Below, one piece after another: positions 22,901 through 34,919 of a stretch of DNA of 64,000 nucleotides. Origin of the DNA: Tetracentron sinense (lineage: Eukaryota; Streptophyta; Magnoliopsida; Trochodendrales; Trochodendraceae); NCBI GenBank assembly GCA_015143295.1, contig CM026563.1, positions 7,488,531 to 7,552,530 of the forward strand, in the 5' to 3' direction. A program made the position numbers and the translations under genes. The notes under the pieces were generated by a model, which had not been told where the DNA came from, made no database searches, and saw only the letters and a program-made list of their open reading frames with translations. Each line of letters begins with the position of its first letter. Position 1 is the first letter of the stretch.

Positions 22901-25171
22901 TGAATGAACAATGATGACACAGCTTCCATGAGAATTAACACATACATCTCTAACATACTCTAGACAAAAAGAGAGCTTCATAAATAAAAAAATGGAATAG
23001 AGGGAGAGTAGAGATGCATTCTATATCACATTGTGTTATGAGTATCATGCATAATTTAAATAAGATCGAATTCCAAACCTGAGGAGCATCCCAAGCAAAA
23101 CCTGCTTCATTGTCACTGCCGAACCGGTCAGCAGGATCCACACCACTGTCATCTATGAAATTATCGTCATCCGCATTTCTTACAGCCTCTTGGTCGTCCT
23201 ATTTCAATTATGTAACATACAGAGTTGTAATATTATGTTAAAAGAGGACAACTAAGATTCAGAAAGCCCAAAAATAAACTTAATAATCAAAGCATCAAGC
23301 ATGAGGATAAGAATAAGAATACAAACAGTTAGGAAACTTGCCAAGCACATATGTGAAATTGGTTGGGATTCCATCCGTCTTAAGCACACATTCATATATA
23401 CATACATAAGTGCAAACATATTAAATATCCTGCATAATAACCATAAACTGTAGAGTAGTGAAAAGAAAAAATGAAAAAATTAAAGCAAAAAAAAAAAACA
23501 GAATTTTTGGGCAGCCAGTAATTACAGGACGACGGAAATTAGACGTAGGAAAAGGTCAGATTTTGGGAGAAAATTATTCATCTGAGAACCTAAGTTCCCA
23601 TAACAAGGAGTAGGAATGTTGAATTCAGATATACATTAAGGTCCAGGAGCACCTTCGAGGAGTGTGTCTATGATAAATTTTTCATGGGGCAGACAACAAT
23701 GGTTATTTGCCCATTTACAAGCCAAATCATGGAAGGATAATTATAAATTAATCTATTCATTTAATTAAGTTGTTTAATTAATTACTTATTTGTGCATATA
23801 TTGAGAATATATAGATTTGCAACTTTTGTATATATATCATGCATTCAAATAATACTTATCAAAATTGTGTCTATGTTCTCTGATTCCCTTCAATTCTATA
23901 AGAGCAATAGTCCCCTGTTCAGGGTGAGTAGGGGACTAGTTCCTTTTACTGCCCTTTAAATATGGTTAACAAGTGTTGGTTTTTTTTTTTCCTTCTATAA
24001 ACCAAGGTTATAAGCTTTAACCCTAATGCTATGTTTGGTTGTTCAGAAAATAGGTGAAAACATGGAAAAGAAAAGAAAATTTTGGATTTCTAATACAATT
24101 TTTGGTTGTGTTTTATCCAATTTTCTTTTCTTTTCCATGTTTTCTCTTATTTTCTCAGGAACCAAACATAAGGTAAGGGTTAGTGAATCTTAGCCACAAC
24201 TCAAGGGAGTTAAAAGGGGGTCATGTGGCGAACATTTGGGGGCGAGACAGGATTTTTCCCACCCTGCCTCGAGGAGGGGATTATTTTCCATTCTATCATA
24301 TTTACCTTTGTTTTTATCTCAACAAAGCTATATATTAACAATATGGTGCATATATAATACCAAAAAAAAATATTTAGAGTAGAGAGAGAAAAGGAAGATA
24401 TTAGAGAATGGAAAATAATCCAGCCTTTTTTCTCCTCATCCAATCCACCAGTGCCACATATACAATTGAATTCTCTTGAATTAAGTTGCAATTGACCATG
24501 AATTATGATCCTATCTCTTCTGAACACTAAAGCGGAAAACTAGTATTCAAAACAAATAGAAAACAAAAAGAAAAATCCAGCATAATCAACACAGATTAGA
24601 AGGAAGATTTGCTAAATTACTAGAATTAAATATGAATGAGGAAATAAGAATGACAATTTGGATATTATATATTACCTCCGAATCAGCCCCAGCAATTGTA
24701 TCCCACATTTCTTTCATCTCCGGATCGCCTCCATGATCCTTCGACCCCAAACTAGATCCCTTCACGAGCTTCCGATCGGACTTAAATTTCTTATCCTTCC
24801 CAACCTTCCTCTTGCGAGAAGACGACGATGGCTCAATCTCCGAATCATCTCTCACAAAATCCCCAGAATCAAAATCAGGGATACTCTTCTTTATGAGCCT
24901 CTTCCTCGGCTTAGCTTTCGACCCTGACTCGTAATCGTGAACTGGGGTCGGCGATCGCTCTCTCCGCCAGTCTTCGTCGGGATTTTCTGGTTCAGGCGAT
25001 GCCTCGCGATCGGATGGCATGTCGAGGTCCATCAATGGCTCCCCATCTTCATCGCGATACCTGCAACCATGACAATCAATCTTCAGAAACGTTTCTTTTT
25101 TTTGTTTTTCTTGAGAATGTTGAGAATTGGGGAAATAAATATATGGCTTACGGATCGTTTTCGTATCCCAT
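19984..25171 (-). CDS. IWS1: IWS1-type transcription elongation factor (TFIIS N-terminal domain)
   Basis: Eleven coding exons on the minus strand reconstruct to 475 aa with all GT-AG junctions and phases agreeing: 25152-25171, 24676-25060, 23079-23198, 22521-22741, 22287-22416, 22100-22162, 21928-22005, 21471-21562, 21276-21341, 20999-21152, 19984-20082. The protein starts MGYENDPYRDEDGEPLMD and ends LSVEGRGMVKFF. The first 190 residues are acidic and low-complexity, with basic patches (KPRKRLIKK, RKRKVGKDKK, GGKKKKK) suited to nuclear import. The helical IWS1/TFIIS N-terminal domain spans roughly residues 200-345 (KLKKLPLLTEVLSKKQ, WLEPLPDGSLPN, YDRREQLKKSGLGK, NRKHAKDLVDRW). A basic C-terminus follows. 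Family knowledge: IWS1 (Spn1) works with SPT6 on elongating RNA polymerase II; the Arabidopsis protein (about 500 aa) also serves brassinosteroid and H3K36 methylation pathways. A CT-rich leader lies just upstream of the ATG. Confidence 0.95.
20285..20425. mobile_element. M1-related MITE remnant in IWS1 intron 10
   Basis: A short palindrome: AACTATGGTTAACAAG and its partner TCTTAACCACAATTAAAGG pair around AAAACCAAGGTTAGATGC. The ends are eroded, but the core words (TTAACCACA, ACCAAGGTTAG) are those of the family. Confidence 0.5.
23925..24260. mobile_element. M1-related MITE in IWS1 intron 2, split by a Tourist-like insertion
   Basis: The left half ends …AAGCTTTAACCCTAA and the right half resumes TAAGGGTTAGTGAATCTTAG. 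Compared with the uninterrupted relative at 20355-20395 (GCTTTAATCCTAAGGG), only the 147-bp Tourist-like element and one TAA duplication separate them. Confidence 0.65.
24027..24173. mobile_element. Tourist-like MITE, copy 3 (TAA target duplication)
   Basis: 147 bp, flanked by TAA at 24024-24026 and 24174-24176. The left end is TGCTATGTTTGGTTG and the right end GAACCAAACATAAGG. Near-identical in length and interior to copy 1. It is inserted in an M1-related MITE within intron 2 of the IWS1 gene. Confidence 0.8.
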
Positions 25172-25245
25172 GATTGTTCAAGAAGGAACGAATAACAACC
25201 CAAGACGAGATCAGTGCTGTTCCTGAAGGCAGCGAAATCCAAATT

Positions 25246-25265
25246 GAGAGAGAGAGAGAGAGAGA
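25246..25265 (-). repeat. (CT)n tract in the IWS1 5' leader
   Basis: A GA dinucleotide run on the plus strand reads as CT on the coding strand, about 75-95 bases before the ATG. CT-rich tracts are common in plant 5' leaders and core promoters. A similar CT run precedes the RAB5IF-like gene near 30799-30815. Confidence 0.6.
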
Positions 25266-25775
25266 TGACTGGCTGCAGTCAGCGGTCCGGTTTCGGACTA
25301 GACTTGACTCTTGAGCCATAAAGAGCCGGGCGGGCCAAGCCGAAACTCGTTCCAGGCTAAGCTTTACCTTATTTCAGCTAGGCCCGTCTCTTTATATATA
25401 TTTTTCTATAATCTTTAATTTTTCCTTCTTTTTTTTTTTTTGGGTAATAATTTAAATTTTCCCTATATTAATGGGTGATGAATTTTTTTGTTGTTGTAAA
25501 TAGTAGGTGATGGTTACTTGGTTAGCTGGTCTGTAGTTAGTACGGCTCTACTCAAGCCAAGCTAATTGGTCGGCTAGGTTCAACTTGGCTTGTTTGAGTT
25601 AAGCTCAAGATTTCCAAGCTCAAACCGATCATGCCAAGCTTTTGTTTTTTATGGTAATCTGCCAAGCTTTTGTTTTTTCTTGCTCGAATGTTTAAACACG
25701 TCGAGCTTAAAAACCATACTCTATTTGACTCAACTCGACTCGGGTTTGCTTCAGCTTGAATTTGGCTCGAAATAT

Positions 25776-25812
<37 letters not shown>
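25266..25812. other. IWS1 upstream region and AT microsatellite
   Basis: Carries the presumed IWS1 promoter (minus strand), GGCTTGG/CTCGAG-rich words typical of eroded hAT ends (25310-25770), and a (TA)n microsatellite at about 25779-25812. The microsatellite forms the outer boundary of the inverted duplication. Confidence 0.45.
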
Positions 25813-25816
<4 letters not shown>

Positions 25817-25970
25817 ATATTATTTTATATTGATATAATAATATTTTTTAGCTTTTTGTAATACGTTTTTAGCTTATAGTGAATAATTTTAAGAAAGAAT
25901 CATGATCTCGACTCTATTCTTTTAACTATAAATTATATCCTTAAATTTTAATTATTTATTTATTTATTTT

Positions 25971-26130
25971 GTTAACCGTGGGGTGTCCGTAACTCAAAAC
26001 TCCGATTAATCCCCATGAGTCGCCTAGGGATAACCCCAGACGGACACGCAACATGAGTGCATCCAGATTCGATCGTAGGACACCTGGGTTACGGTTCATC
26101 CCACGACCACTGGGCTACACCCAGGGGGTT
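25971..26130 (-). mobile_element. SINE-like tRNA-headed unit inside the left inverted arm
   Basis: On the minus strand it reads TGTAGCCCAGTGGTCGTGGG (A-box-like), then ACGATCGAATCTGG (B-box-like), then a body ending GACACCCCACGGTTAAC with an AAATA-repeat tail. The opposite-strand copy is at 36146-36303. The head and box spacing resemble a tRNA, but anticodon stem and full cloverleaf are not preserved. Confidence 0.6.
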
Positions 26131-26494
26131 TAAATTTTATTCTTTCAGTCTTCTCTTTTGGGACACTGTAATTTTAACAGAAATGCACTTGTAACCAGTT
26201 TTAGATAGTAGCATGTAGCCTACATTCTAATTTGATTGATTGGGACTCACCTTTAAAATGGTATGAGAGAGTTTCGGTTAGGAGTAATATCGTTTTGGCT
26301 TAATGTTAACGGGTCGTCTTCTTCCCCCCCCACCCCAGGAGATAGGGTGTCAATGTGTTTTGCTGGGTGGGGCTTCGGTTGACCTGGTCGGGTTAGCCCC
26401 AGCAAGCTTCAAATGCCGACCCAATTATTAATTAATTTGATTTGTACCAAACCCTAACACAGGAAACAGGTGCATGTATACATGTGCCCATCAC

Positions 26495-26655
26495 ATCATT
26501 TTTAATATTTTTTTTCTAAAAACCAAGGATGGGTGGGTGAACCCTAGTCATGGGTAAATGTTAACCACAGTTAAAGGGTGTCAAAAGGGATATGCGGCAA
26601 CCTCATGGAAATAATCGGATCCCCCGGTTATAACCGTAGAGGATTTGGTTCCCAT
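26495..26655. mobile_element. Half of an M1-family MITE
   Basis: Contains the right-hand arm only: AAAACCAAGGATGGGTGGG, GTTAACCACAGTTAAAGGGTG, then the terminal hairpin-like ATAATCGGATCCCCCGGTTA and the outer end AACCGTAGAGGATTTGG. The opposite arm is absent from this locus. Confidence 0.6.
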
Positions 26656-26763
26656 AGATATGAGGATGCTTGGGCATTGGATTTGAGGTTCATTGCTCGG
26701 ATGGTTAAGACTTAAGACCATCTATGTGATTGGTGGGACTATAAATCAGATGAACCAGAAGAC

Positions 26764-29700
26764 ATCTTTTTCTTCGTAGATTTTTTGTAAGAAATGAAGT
26801 CGTCTCACCTGTAAAAAGGGTGACAACAAAGAAGGGAAAATAAGATTTATAAGATAGAGAAACGTATGTAGTAATAGGGCTAATCAATGAGATTAAAATT
26901 TCATATTCCATATCACCTTAAATGTGAAAATTCAAGAAACGTCTCTTGAAATTATACCTTTTATTATGGTGCCTTAAATGTAAAGATATAAAAACGTTTG
27001 TAGTCTTCTAAGAATTGGTTGTAGTATTAGGGTCAATCAATGAGGACATGTGAAAAGTAAATAGAAAATTAAGGTGAGAAATTGTGGGGAGATTTAAAAT
27101 GATTTTTTTCCCCTTATCTTAAACGTTTAAAATTGAAGGAAAATATTAGTGGGAGAGATAATTTAGGAGATTTAAAAGAGACTTTCCCATCTGTCATACG
27201 TTTCAAATGGAAGGAATTATTAGTGCGGAGATAAATTTGGAGACTTAAAAGGGGAGTTTAAGAAGCTTAGGTGGCATCACAAATAGAAAGGAAGCTTAGG
27301 TGACTTCACATAGAGAAGTATGCTTAGGTGGCATAAGAAGGAGAGATTTCACTGTAGCATATAGGAGTAGTATAAATGCTACAGGTGGCATGAAAAAGGG
27401 GGAGAAGTGAATTCATTTTCTTCCCATGATTTTGACTTCTCTCCACTTGATATCTCTCCCCCTTTTTCTCAACCATTTATCACCACATGTCCTTTAGTAT
27501 GTGGAGAAGTCAAAATCATGAGACCCATATTTTGACTTCACCACCACATGTCCCCTATTTTGTGGACACCCGAAATGTGCCTTTCTAGAATCCGAGGCCT
27601 AAAGTGAATTTTTACTTTATTTATATTCTATCCTTTTTCTATGTATATAGGATTGGGTTCGGGTTGAGTTAGGTTGTCATAACCCCAACCCAAGATAAGG
27701 TTGATTTGCCATTTCTCAATCAAGCCCAACCTAAACTATGAAAAGCCCAACCCGGCCCAAGGTTGGGTTCACGATCAACCCAACCCAAGTTGTACCCCTT
27801 AATATATTCCTTCACATTGAAAAAACACAATATATGTCTTATGTGCTCTAAATTTACAAATATAACCTAATATATATCTTATTCTTATGTGCTCTAAATT
27901 TACGAATATAACATTGCTCTTGTGTTGATGGTGGGGTGTGGCCTCTCCATATGGGGAGGTCTTGGGATCTGATTCCCTGGAGCTCCAATCCCCACGCTAA
28001 CCTACTAACCCTGTACTTGTTGGATAAATTCATGGTTGAAGAATGAGAAATTGACCCGACAAAGAAACCCGGAGTCGGCCTGACTAACCCGACCACCGGT
28101 CGAAATTTTTTGACCCGAATTTTGACCCGAACCGAATCTAGGTCTGGGCTTGGTCAATCGATTGTAGGGGGCATGCGATCGATCACAAACTCTCAGTGAG
28201 AATTACGATTGATTGTTCATGTGTACGATCGATCGCAATAGATGTTGTGATCGATCACACTGTTTAGGTGATCAATCGCAAATGGCGATTGTTGGTGTTT
28301 CAAAACCTTCAAAAATAGTTTTTTCTATCTTGGTGTCTCTTCTGAATAGTCATCTCAGTTCGAACAAGACACAAGGAAATCTATATATTAGACCTCCATT
28401 CCTCCATTCAAAGAATCGAAAAATCGAATTTAAAGCATTGAATTTTCAAAATCTTTCTCTCCTTTTACATTATTGTTGGTTCGAGTAAAAACATTGGTCG
28501 AGTTCGCTGAGTTTTGAAGATTGAAGTGTTGCTTCTTCAGAACTGAAATCCGTTCTATCTTGAGAGACGATTACTCATCAACCTTGAGTATCAAGAGGGA
28601 GTAAATTCGTCTTAAGGAAACTGTGAATCATAAGGCTCGGATTTGCTATTACTTGCTATTTTAGATTACTGTTAATTCTCCATACTATTACTGTGAGTTC
28701 GTTAATTACTGTTTCAGTTTCCTTAATACTTTCTTTGATTCATCTACTTTCATTAGTTATTTTCTGACTAATTAAAACTACAATTCTAATGTAGGTAAAT
28801 GATATCCAAGAAAAAAAAAAACATTGCTATTGTTGCTTGAGCTTGTCCAGAAACTCTCATGCTCTAAACATCAATGTATAGGAGTTGATCCTTTTTTCCA
28901 AACCTCGCTCCCGATTTGCTTTGACTCCCATTCCGACACTGTATAGCCAAATTCTCTCTTAGTATTTAAAGAGTTTATTGTCCTATATTTTTTTGTTAGG
29001 GATGTGCATTTTTAAAAAAACATCTTTTGGGACCATAAGGTCCTAGGGGTTAGCCGAGACATTGCCTTAAATCGTACTTAAGTTATGACAAATAAAGAAA
29101 GAGTTTAGAAATTGTGTAAACATATAATTTTATACTATGCATTTAAAATGTTAAAACCGTAACTTTTTTATCTTTTGTAAATAAAGCTGTATGCTTCATA
29201 TAAAATATATTGTTTCAAACTATTTGAAGCAAGGTCTATGTTAACCCTAGGATGCCCTAGGACCTTGCAATCTTGTTAGCTTAGTCTTTTGTTTTTTTGT
29301 AATTGTTAGGGACATCCATGTTGAGACACTTAAATATGGATTATAAAAAATTATAAAAATAGGTTTATTATATATATATATATAACACTCTTTTTTTTTA
29401 ATTGGATATGGTATTAGTTCAAAACACGTCTTCCACTGTCTATCAAAAGTTTTCAAATCTTACGGGGGAACCCTACTAATCATGTATTGACTAACCCGTG
29501 TAAATCACAAGGTGGTAGATAGACTTTACACAGGGTGTATTTACAAAAATCAAGAACTTTGCAATCTTTACTAAACCTTGCTTTGTGGCTTAAAAGCAGG
29601 ATAGGAACAGGGATACAGGATCCATGTGTGCAGCCTGCTTGTATGGCCATCAGCATCATGCAAATTGACCAGTAGGGGTGTATTCAACTCAAGTTTGGCT

Positions 29701-31037
29701 GTTTGGCTTGAAGAATACACGTACACCTCAAGTTTGGCTGTTTGGCTTGAAGTTCAGCTCGAGCTCGACTTAAACACAGTTTCAAACTCGAAAAAAGCTC
29801 ATGTTACATGATAACTTTTCCAACCCCCAAAAATAAAACTCGAAAAAAGCTTGTATCCTTTTTTTTAATTAAACCAAAATTGCTAGTTTGAGCTTGACTT
29901 AATTGAGCCGAGCCGACGAGTCAGCTCGGCTTGGATACACATACTGGGCATCATCTAACTTTAATAACTAGCTTTAACGAGTATGAAAACTTTTGAGACT
30001 TGATCTTAAGACTAACTTCATAATAGAGACATCTTGTCATATGAGTCATTGCGTTAAGGAAAAAGTGCACTGTATCATAAGTCAACTTATGATTAATGAC
30101 TTTTATTGTATTTTATCCCCCCTTCGTTGCCCATGTGGCCATGTAAAGTCTTCGACATTATTATTTAGTTTAGTTACCAAAGTAAGTCATAATGGGTAGG
30201 TGTTAGATAATAGCACCGCACCCAGTGACTCATGCCAACACGTGGCCGGGGTTGTAAATATTTTTTTTTATAACAATGAACTCCAAAAATACACCCAGCT
30301 TTTGTCCTAGTAGGAATGTATCCCTGCTTTGAGGGAGGTACAAGGTTCTATTCTTGAGACGATGAAAGTTTAAATATACTCTCCATCCACCCATTAACTA
30401 AATTGATACTAACACTTAACTGGCGTTGCGGCGTAAATCTCGAATAAAAAATCCTAAAAGTTAAATAATCTTAACGAACACGTGTTAACATGTGAGTGCT
30501 CGCAAGGGCCCGGCTAGTGATGACATCCTTCGGCCGTAGGGCAGGTATGTGACTGTGTCAGGATGACTGTTTTACTTACCTCGGGACTTTTCAATTTTCA
30601 TGGACCTTTAAGAACGTAGCCCCAACTAACATTGGCATATGACTTTGAATGCAGTAGCTATTGAACGGACGGTTTAGATCCATTGTATAATTGAGAAAGA
30701 CGCCAAGGCCCGAAGGAAATGCATCCCTAGTCATCCTTTATCTGTAGGTTATGATCACTGAATCAAATCACGTCCTCTGGAATTGGAAAGTTGCAGACTC
30801 TCTCTCTCTCTCTCGGTTGTATCTCCAATCGTTTCAGATCTCCCTACGATTATTTCGTTTCTATCTGTTACTTCTATCACCACTCCAAAACCCTAACATG
30901 TTCTGGTCTTCAAGATTCCTGGTTTTGAGGACAAAACAATGAATAATTGATCTGGAGTGGAATTAATAGCTCTGTAAAGATTCGTTTTTGCCTGAATTTT
31001 ACAGAGATTTTTCGCAAACGATTTCTTGATTTTCAAT
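26764..31037. other. Intergenic DNA between IWS1 and the RAB5IF-like gene
   Basis: No gene recognised. It contains repeated GCTTAGGTGGCAT words (27265-27340), a perfect 17-bp inverted pair CATGATTTTGACTTCTC/GAGAAGTCAAAATCATG (near 27426 and 27503), and AACCC/GGGTT-rich hAT-like debris (27650-27800). A possible SINE head lies near 27912-28035 and a cluster of GATCGATC palindromes at 28150-28270. From 28150 to about 28800 the sequence may be an eroded LTR. GAGCC/GGCTC-rich hAT-like debris lies at 29675-29945. The presumed RAB5IF-like promoter and leader occupy about 30700-31037. Confidence 0.5.
30305..30450 (+). mobile_element. SINE-like retroposon, same family as 63169-63335
   Basis: Shares GCTTTGAGGGAGGTACAAGG (B-box-like GGTTCTATTC follows), GATGAAAGTTTAAATATACT, and ACTAACACTTAACTGGCGTT with the copy at 63184-63320. 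The 3' end is followed by CTCGAATAAAAAA. No target duplication recognised here. Confidence 0.55.
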
Positions 31038-34000
31038 ATGAAAGAAGGAAAATCGGTTAAATTTAAACTTCAGCAGCAGCAACAACAGCAGAACGGCCAC
31101 GTCTCTCCCTTCAAATTCGCGAAATTGTTAGATCCCGAGGCTTCTTGGGACAAGGTATAATCTTTTGAATTTTGTTAGTTCTGTATTATTCTTTGGTTGC
31201 GAATTTAGGTTTTTCTGCAATTTGATCTGATATTGAGGATTTTGGGAGGAGTTTGTAGTACATTTGAGTGTTGAAAAAAAAAAAATTTCAAAATGGATTT
31301 TTTTTTAGTAGCACAAGAGTTAAATCAAGTGAATAATTTGGTATTGCATCGCTATGTTGTGATTGAATCCATGATGTTAAAGTTATGATAGAGAGAGCAC
31401 CTTCTAATTGGGCTACTACTAATGCTGTTCTGGACACAATTTGATGTTAATTCATTGTTAATACCCCTTTTCTGCAGGATCAATTGGGAGATGTTTTGCA
31501 TTGGATTCGACAAGTGGTGGGTCTTCTATGTGGATTACTGTGGGGTGCCGTTCCTTTCGTCGGGGCCATATGGATCGTCGTGTAAGTTGAAGCACCACAG
31601 ACCTCCTTTGCAAGTATTACCAATATGAAATTGCTAATCTTCATCTACCCACTACTTTGTTTTCCTTAAAAGTCTCATTTATTCTTTGTTTATATATGTG
31701 CACAGTGCTTTGATGACATGAACAATATTTGTATTGTTACGATCAATAACATTAAGTTTTAGGCTATGGTTATGAGATCATCATAAGTTTCTACTCCAAA
31801 AGAAAGACCTGCATTATAAAGAGTTTGGCTGGTACCAGAAGCAATACCTAGAGAAGGTAGTGTCTTTCAAGAGCTTGATGCCTTATCTCAAGGTGTTATC
31901 TGACTCTCCCTCTGTTCAACAGCCTTGACTTTGGCTGATGCTATGCACGCTATCTCTTTCGGTTACAGCATGCTCTAGAAATAATATGATTTGACGAAAA
32001 AAAAAAAAACATTCGGTGGCATTGAAAACTTGATATTTTGGAGGTTTCTTGGACCTCTATTTCAGGTCCTGTAGATATAGAGAAGCCAACCATGTCTGAA
32101 CCATCAACTTGAAATAGAAAGGGCATCGAGGACCTTAGCTCTAATATCTTGTAATGTATTATAATTGCTTCATCTTTCTCCATTAATCTGCTTTCTCAAT
32201 TTTGCTCTAAAATTATTCGCTTTGCAAAATATTTATGTCGTTGAAACATGCCCCTAGGTATTTGCTGGTTGCTGACATGGAAGATAAGTGATAATGAGAG
32301 CTAATTATTGTTGAGAAACATAATCTTGCCTTGATGGAAGAGTTCTATTTATAATAGATCACATTTCTTTTAGGATAATGTAGTTGCAACTATATTAAAA
32401 TAATGTTGGAAGGTGTCTTGTAGTTAAGCTCTGAATCTCAACTGTATCCTTCGATGGTTGAAGCGGTCACAAGTCTGAAGGTTAAGTAGAGGATAAACTT
32501 GATGTATGGTGCTGAGGTATTTAGAAAGCATCTAGAAGATATGTTTGGAGCATTGGCTGCCAAAACCATTTCTTTTCCATCTTTTTTGGGACCCTATTTG
32601 GGTTGGAACTTGGAAGCCCTTCTTCTTATCATTGCAACATGGTGATAGGGAGATTGAAGAAAGGGCTGACAATGTGGAAGGTTAATTTCCTATCCTATGA
32701 GGGTATATCTCCCTCAACAAATCTACTATTTGAGCCTCTTTATGTGCTCGTGGTATTTTGTGATAAGCTGCAACGAGTACGAGTAGGGCTTCTATTGGGA
32801 GGGTTGGGAGGATAGGGGACAAATTCCTTTTGTAGGGCATATGATCCTTTTGATAAACATGTTGGAAAATATTAATTCTGGATAGAATGGGGGAGTTGGC
32901 ATCTTTTGGCTGAGAGAATAGAAATATGGCGATCTTTTGGAAGACAGATTAGGAGCCTTATGTGATGAAAAGAGTTTTATGGAAGACAGTAAATAATGCC
33001 ATATATAGTTGTAAAGAGATGGGTTTGGAAAAGGGATATACTTAGAGGGAGTGGATTGGGATTTTTGTTTAAAATGGGCTCCATAGTTTCTTTGGGCTTC
33101 CCTAGCTTGTTTCTCTCTTAGTATTCCATATGTCCATTACATCAATTTAATGATCTTATTTTTTTCCCTGCTCCATTGATGCTTCCAGCGTATTTCCTTT
33201 CTTTAGCTCGATCTTTCTTAAAGCTTTCAGTAGTTCCAGTTAAAGTTATGGAGGATTGAAGAGACCAGAAATCTGTACGGAGCATCTTTAGTTTATCTTT
33301 TCCGTTTGATAATCAATTGGAAGAAGATGACATGAGTAGTTGATTGTAGTGTTGGTGTGGCACCAGACTAGTCTATGTGACAATTAGAACTTGTAATCTC
33401 ATCCTCATAAGATGTTCTCACATTTCCACTGCACCTCACGAGGTTTAAGTACGGTGAAAAATCAAAGTGATTGATATATGCAGGAATAGAAAATTGATGA
33501 AGAAGTGCTCTTTATATCTGATACTGCTATTGGCATGTTGATTTTCTGATCAGGACAATACCATGGTTTGTATCCCGTGATATATGCATTCTTAGTAAGG
33601 CTGGCAATCAGCCGATCATTCCTATACCATAATTAGAGACTAAGAGGTGAATTTATTGAAAGAAAATCATCATATAATGGTCATTTAGACTTTTTTTCTT
33701 TCTTTCTTTAGGGAATATAAAGTATAAACAACTGTATGTATAGGTCAAGTGACAAGCTTGGTCATCACTTACCTGGTGATGCATTCTTTCTAAGGAAGCT
33801 GAGGGAACAGTAGTCATCACTTCATCCATTGCCCATTTACTTATTTGGTTTGGAAGTTCATTCAGTTTCGTGTCTTGGAACTTCTTTGGAGATCCTTCTT
33901 ATCATGTTGATCTCTTGAAATTGTCATTTCCATGAGGACATTTGGGTTGTTGGGGCTTTCTCCATCCCCTACCATATGAGGTGTTTTGAGAGAACAAACT

Positions 34001-34919
34001 TACCAAACTCTTAGAGATTATTTACTCTATGGTTTGCTCGTTGAGCAAAAGATCACAAGGTCATAGCTGACTCTGCTCTCCTCAAATACTACTGTTTCCT
34101 ACTATTCAGAGTCTCGGACACTCTCCAAAAGTCGAAATGGAATTATGAGCTTCAAGAGTTCATGCTTAAAATTTCCTCCTAGTGGCCCTTCTCCTGTCAG
34201 ACTTCTAAGCTCAAATTTAACAGTAACCTATAAGCTAAACTACCAGTTAGGTAACAAAAAATATGTTGTCTCTGTCTCCGATTTGTCTGATAGCTTTCTT
34301 AAGCTCAAATGCAACATAGCTTTTAGGCTAACCTGCTAGTGACGTAGAAAAATACATGTTCTCTCTCCAATTGTCTGTTAACTGGTAGTTAAGTTTGTGG
34401 TTCTCTTTTTCTTGTTAGGAACGGGTTGGGTTATACAAGAACCAGATTTGTGGATGAATGATCATATGTATGCACTTGACAATAGTTGTCTATTATTAAT
34501 CTTACACCCTTTTGCCATGTGTGGAAACTCCTATGATCAAGCTATCTTTCCCATTATATTCGATTACGTTTTTTATGTAACTTTTTCAAGAATCTAATTA
34601 TGCTTATTTTGGTTTCCAGATTCCTGATACTATCCTCTGGGATTATATACGGGTACTATGCAATAATACTAAAGATCGATGAAGAAGATTTTGGCGGTCA
34701 TGGAACCCTCCTCCAAGAGGGACTTTTTGCTTCCTTAACTCTCTTTCTGGTATTTACTATCTTTTTGCCATTATTTAACTTCATTTGTTTCGATTGTTGC
34801 AAGCCTGTACATGTAAAAGTAGAACAAAGGTGTCAGTGCTGGTTTAATAACAATAGCCTCTTTTTTTGTCGGTTGTGTAGCTTGCGTGGATTCTAGTATA
34901 CAGCTTGGCGCACTTCTGA
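31038..34919 (+). CDS. RAB5IF: RAB5IF/OPTI-type membrane protein (Rab5ip family)
   Basis: Four coding exons (31038-31154, 31478-31581, 34620-34749, 34881-34919) with matching phases give 129 aa. Residues 1-39 form a soluble N-terminus with a seven-Gln run (12-18) and the block LLDPEASWDK. The hydrophobic part has a membrane hairpin at about 52-91 (VVGLLCGLLWGAVPFVG … FLILSSGIIYGYYAIIL), the conserved loop KIDEEDFGGHGTLLQEG, and a last segment FASLTLFLLAWILVYSL near the C-terminus (ending AHF). Family knowledge: animal RAB5IF (OPTI) pairs with the TMCO1 insertase at the ER translocon for multipass membrane proteins. Plant members are annotated as Rab5-interacting family proteins and the plant role is inferred. 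EMC6 shares the Pfam family but lacks the DPEASWDK and KIDEEDFGGH blocks as I recall them. Intron 2 is 3.0 kb with no recognised element. Confidence 0.93.
31582..34619. other. Intron 2 of the RAB5IF-like gene
   Basis: A 3.0-kb intron bounded by GTAAGT and TTTCCAG. I see no coding domain, terminal inverted repeat or LTR. Short open frames inside have no family resemblance. An A-run (31995-32008) is the only low-complexity feature of note. Confidence 0.55.

Larger units (their letters stand above)
25813..26763. repeat. Left arm of a ~950-bp inverted duplication
   Basis: Reads as the reverse complement of 35500-36461. I aligned the central 400 bp by eye: differences are about 3% plus one 9-11-bp indel (an extra GAATTTGCAT-like piece in the right arm near 35955). 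The arm contains a SINE-like unit (25971-26130), a CT/GGCC-rich block and half of an M1 MITE (about 26495-26655). About 110 bp of ordinary sequence beyond the M1 end is also shared, so this is more than two copies of one MITE. Confidence 0.9.

Noticed and set aside
24586..25242. Single 218-codon frame reading through IWS1 exon 2 and its flanks
   Set aside because: The true N-terminus is the small exon at 25152-25171 (MGYENDP), joined by clean GT-AG sites. The longer frame reads intron and leader.
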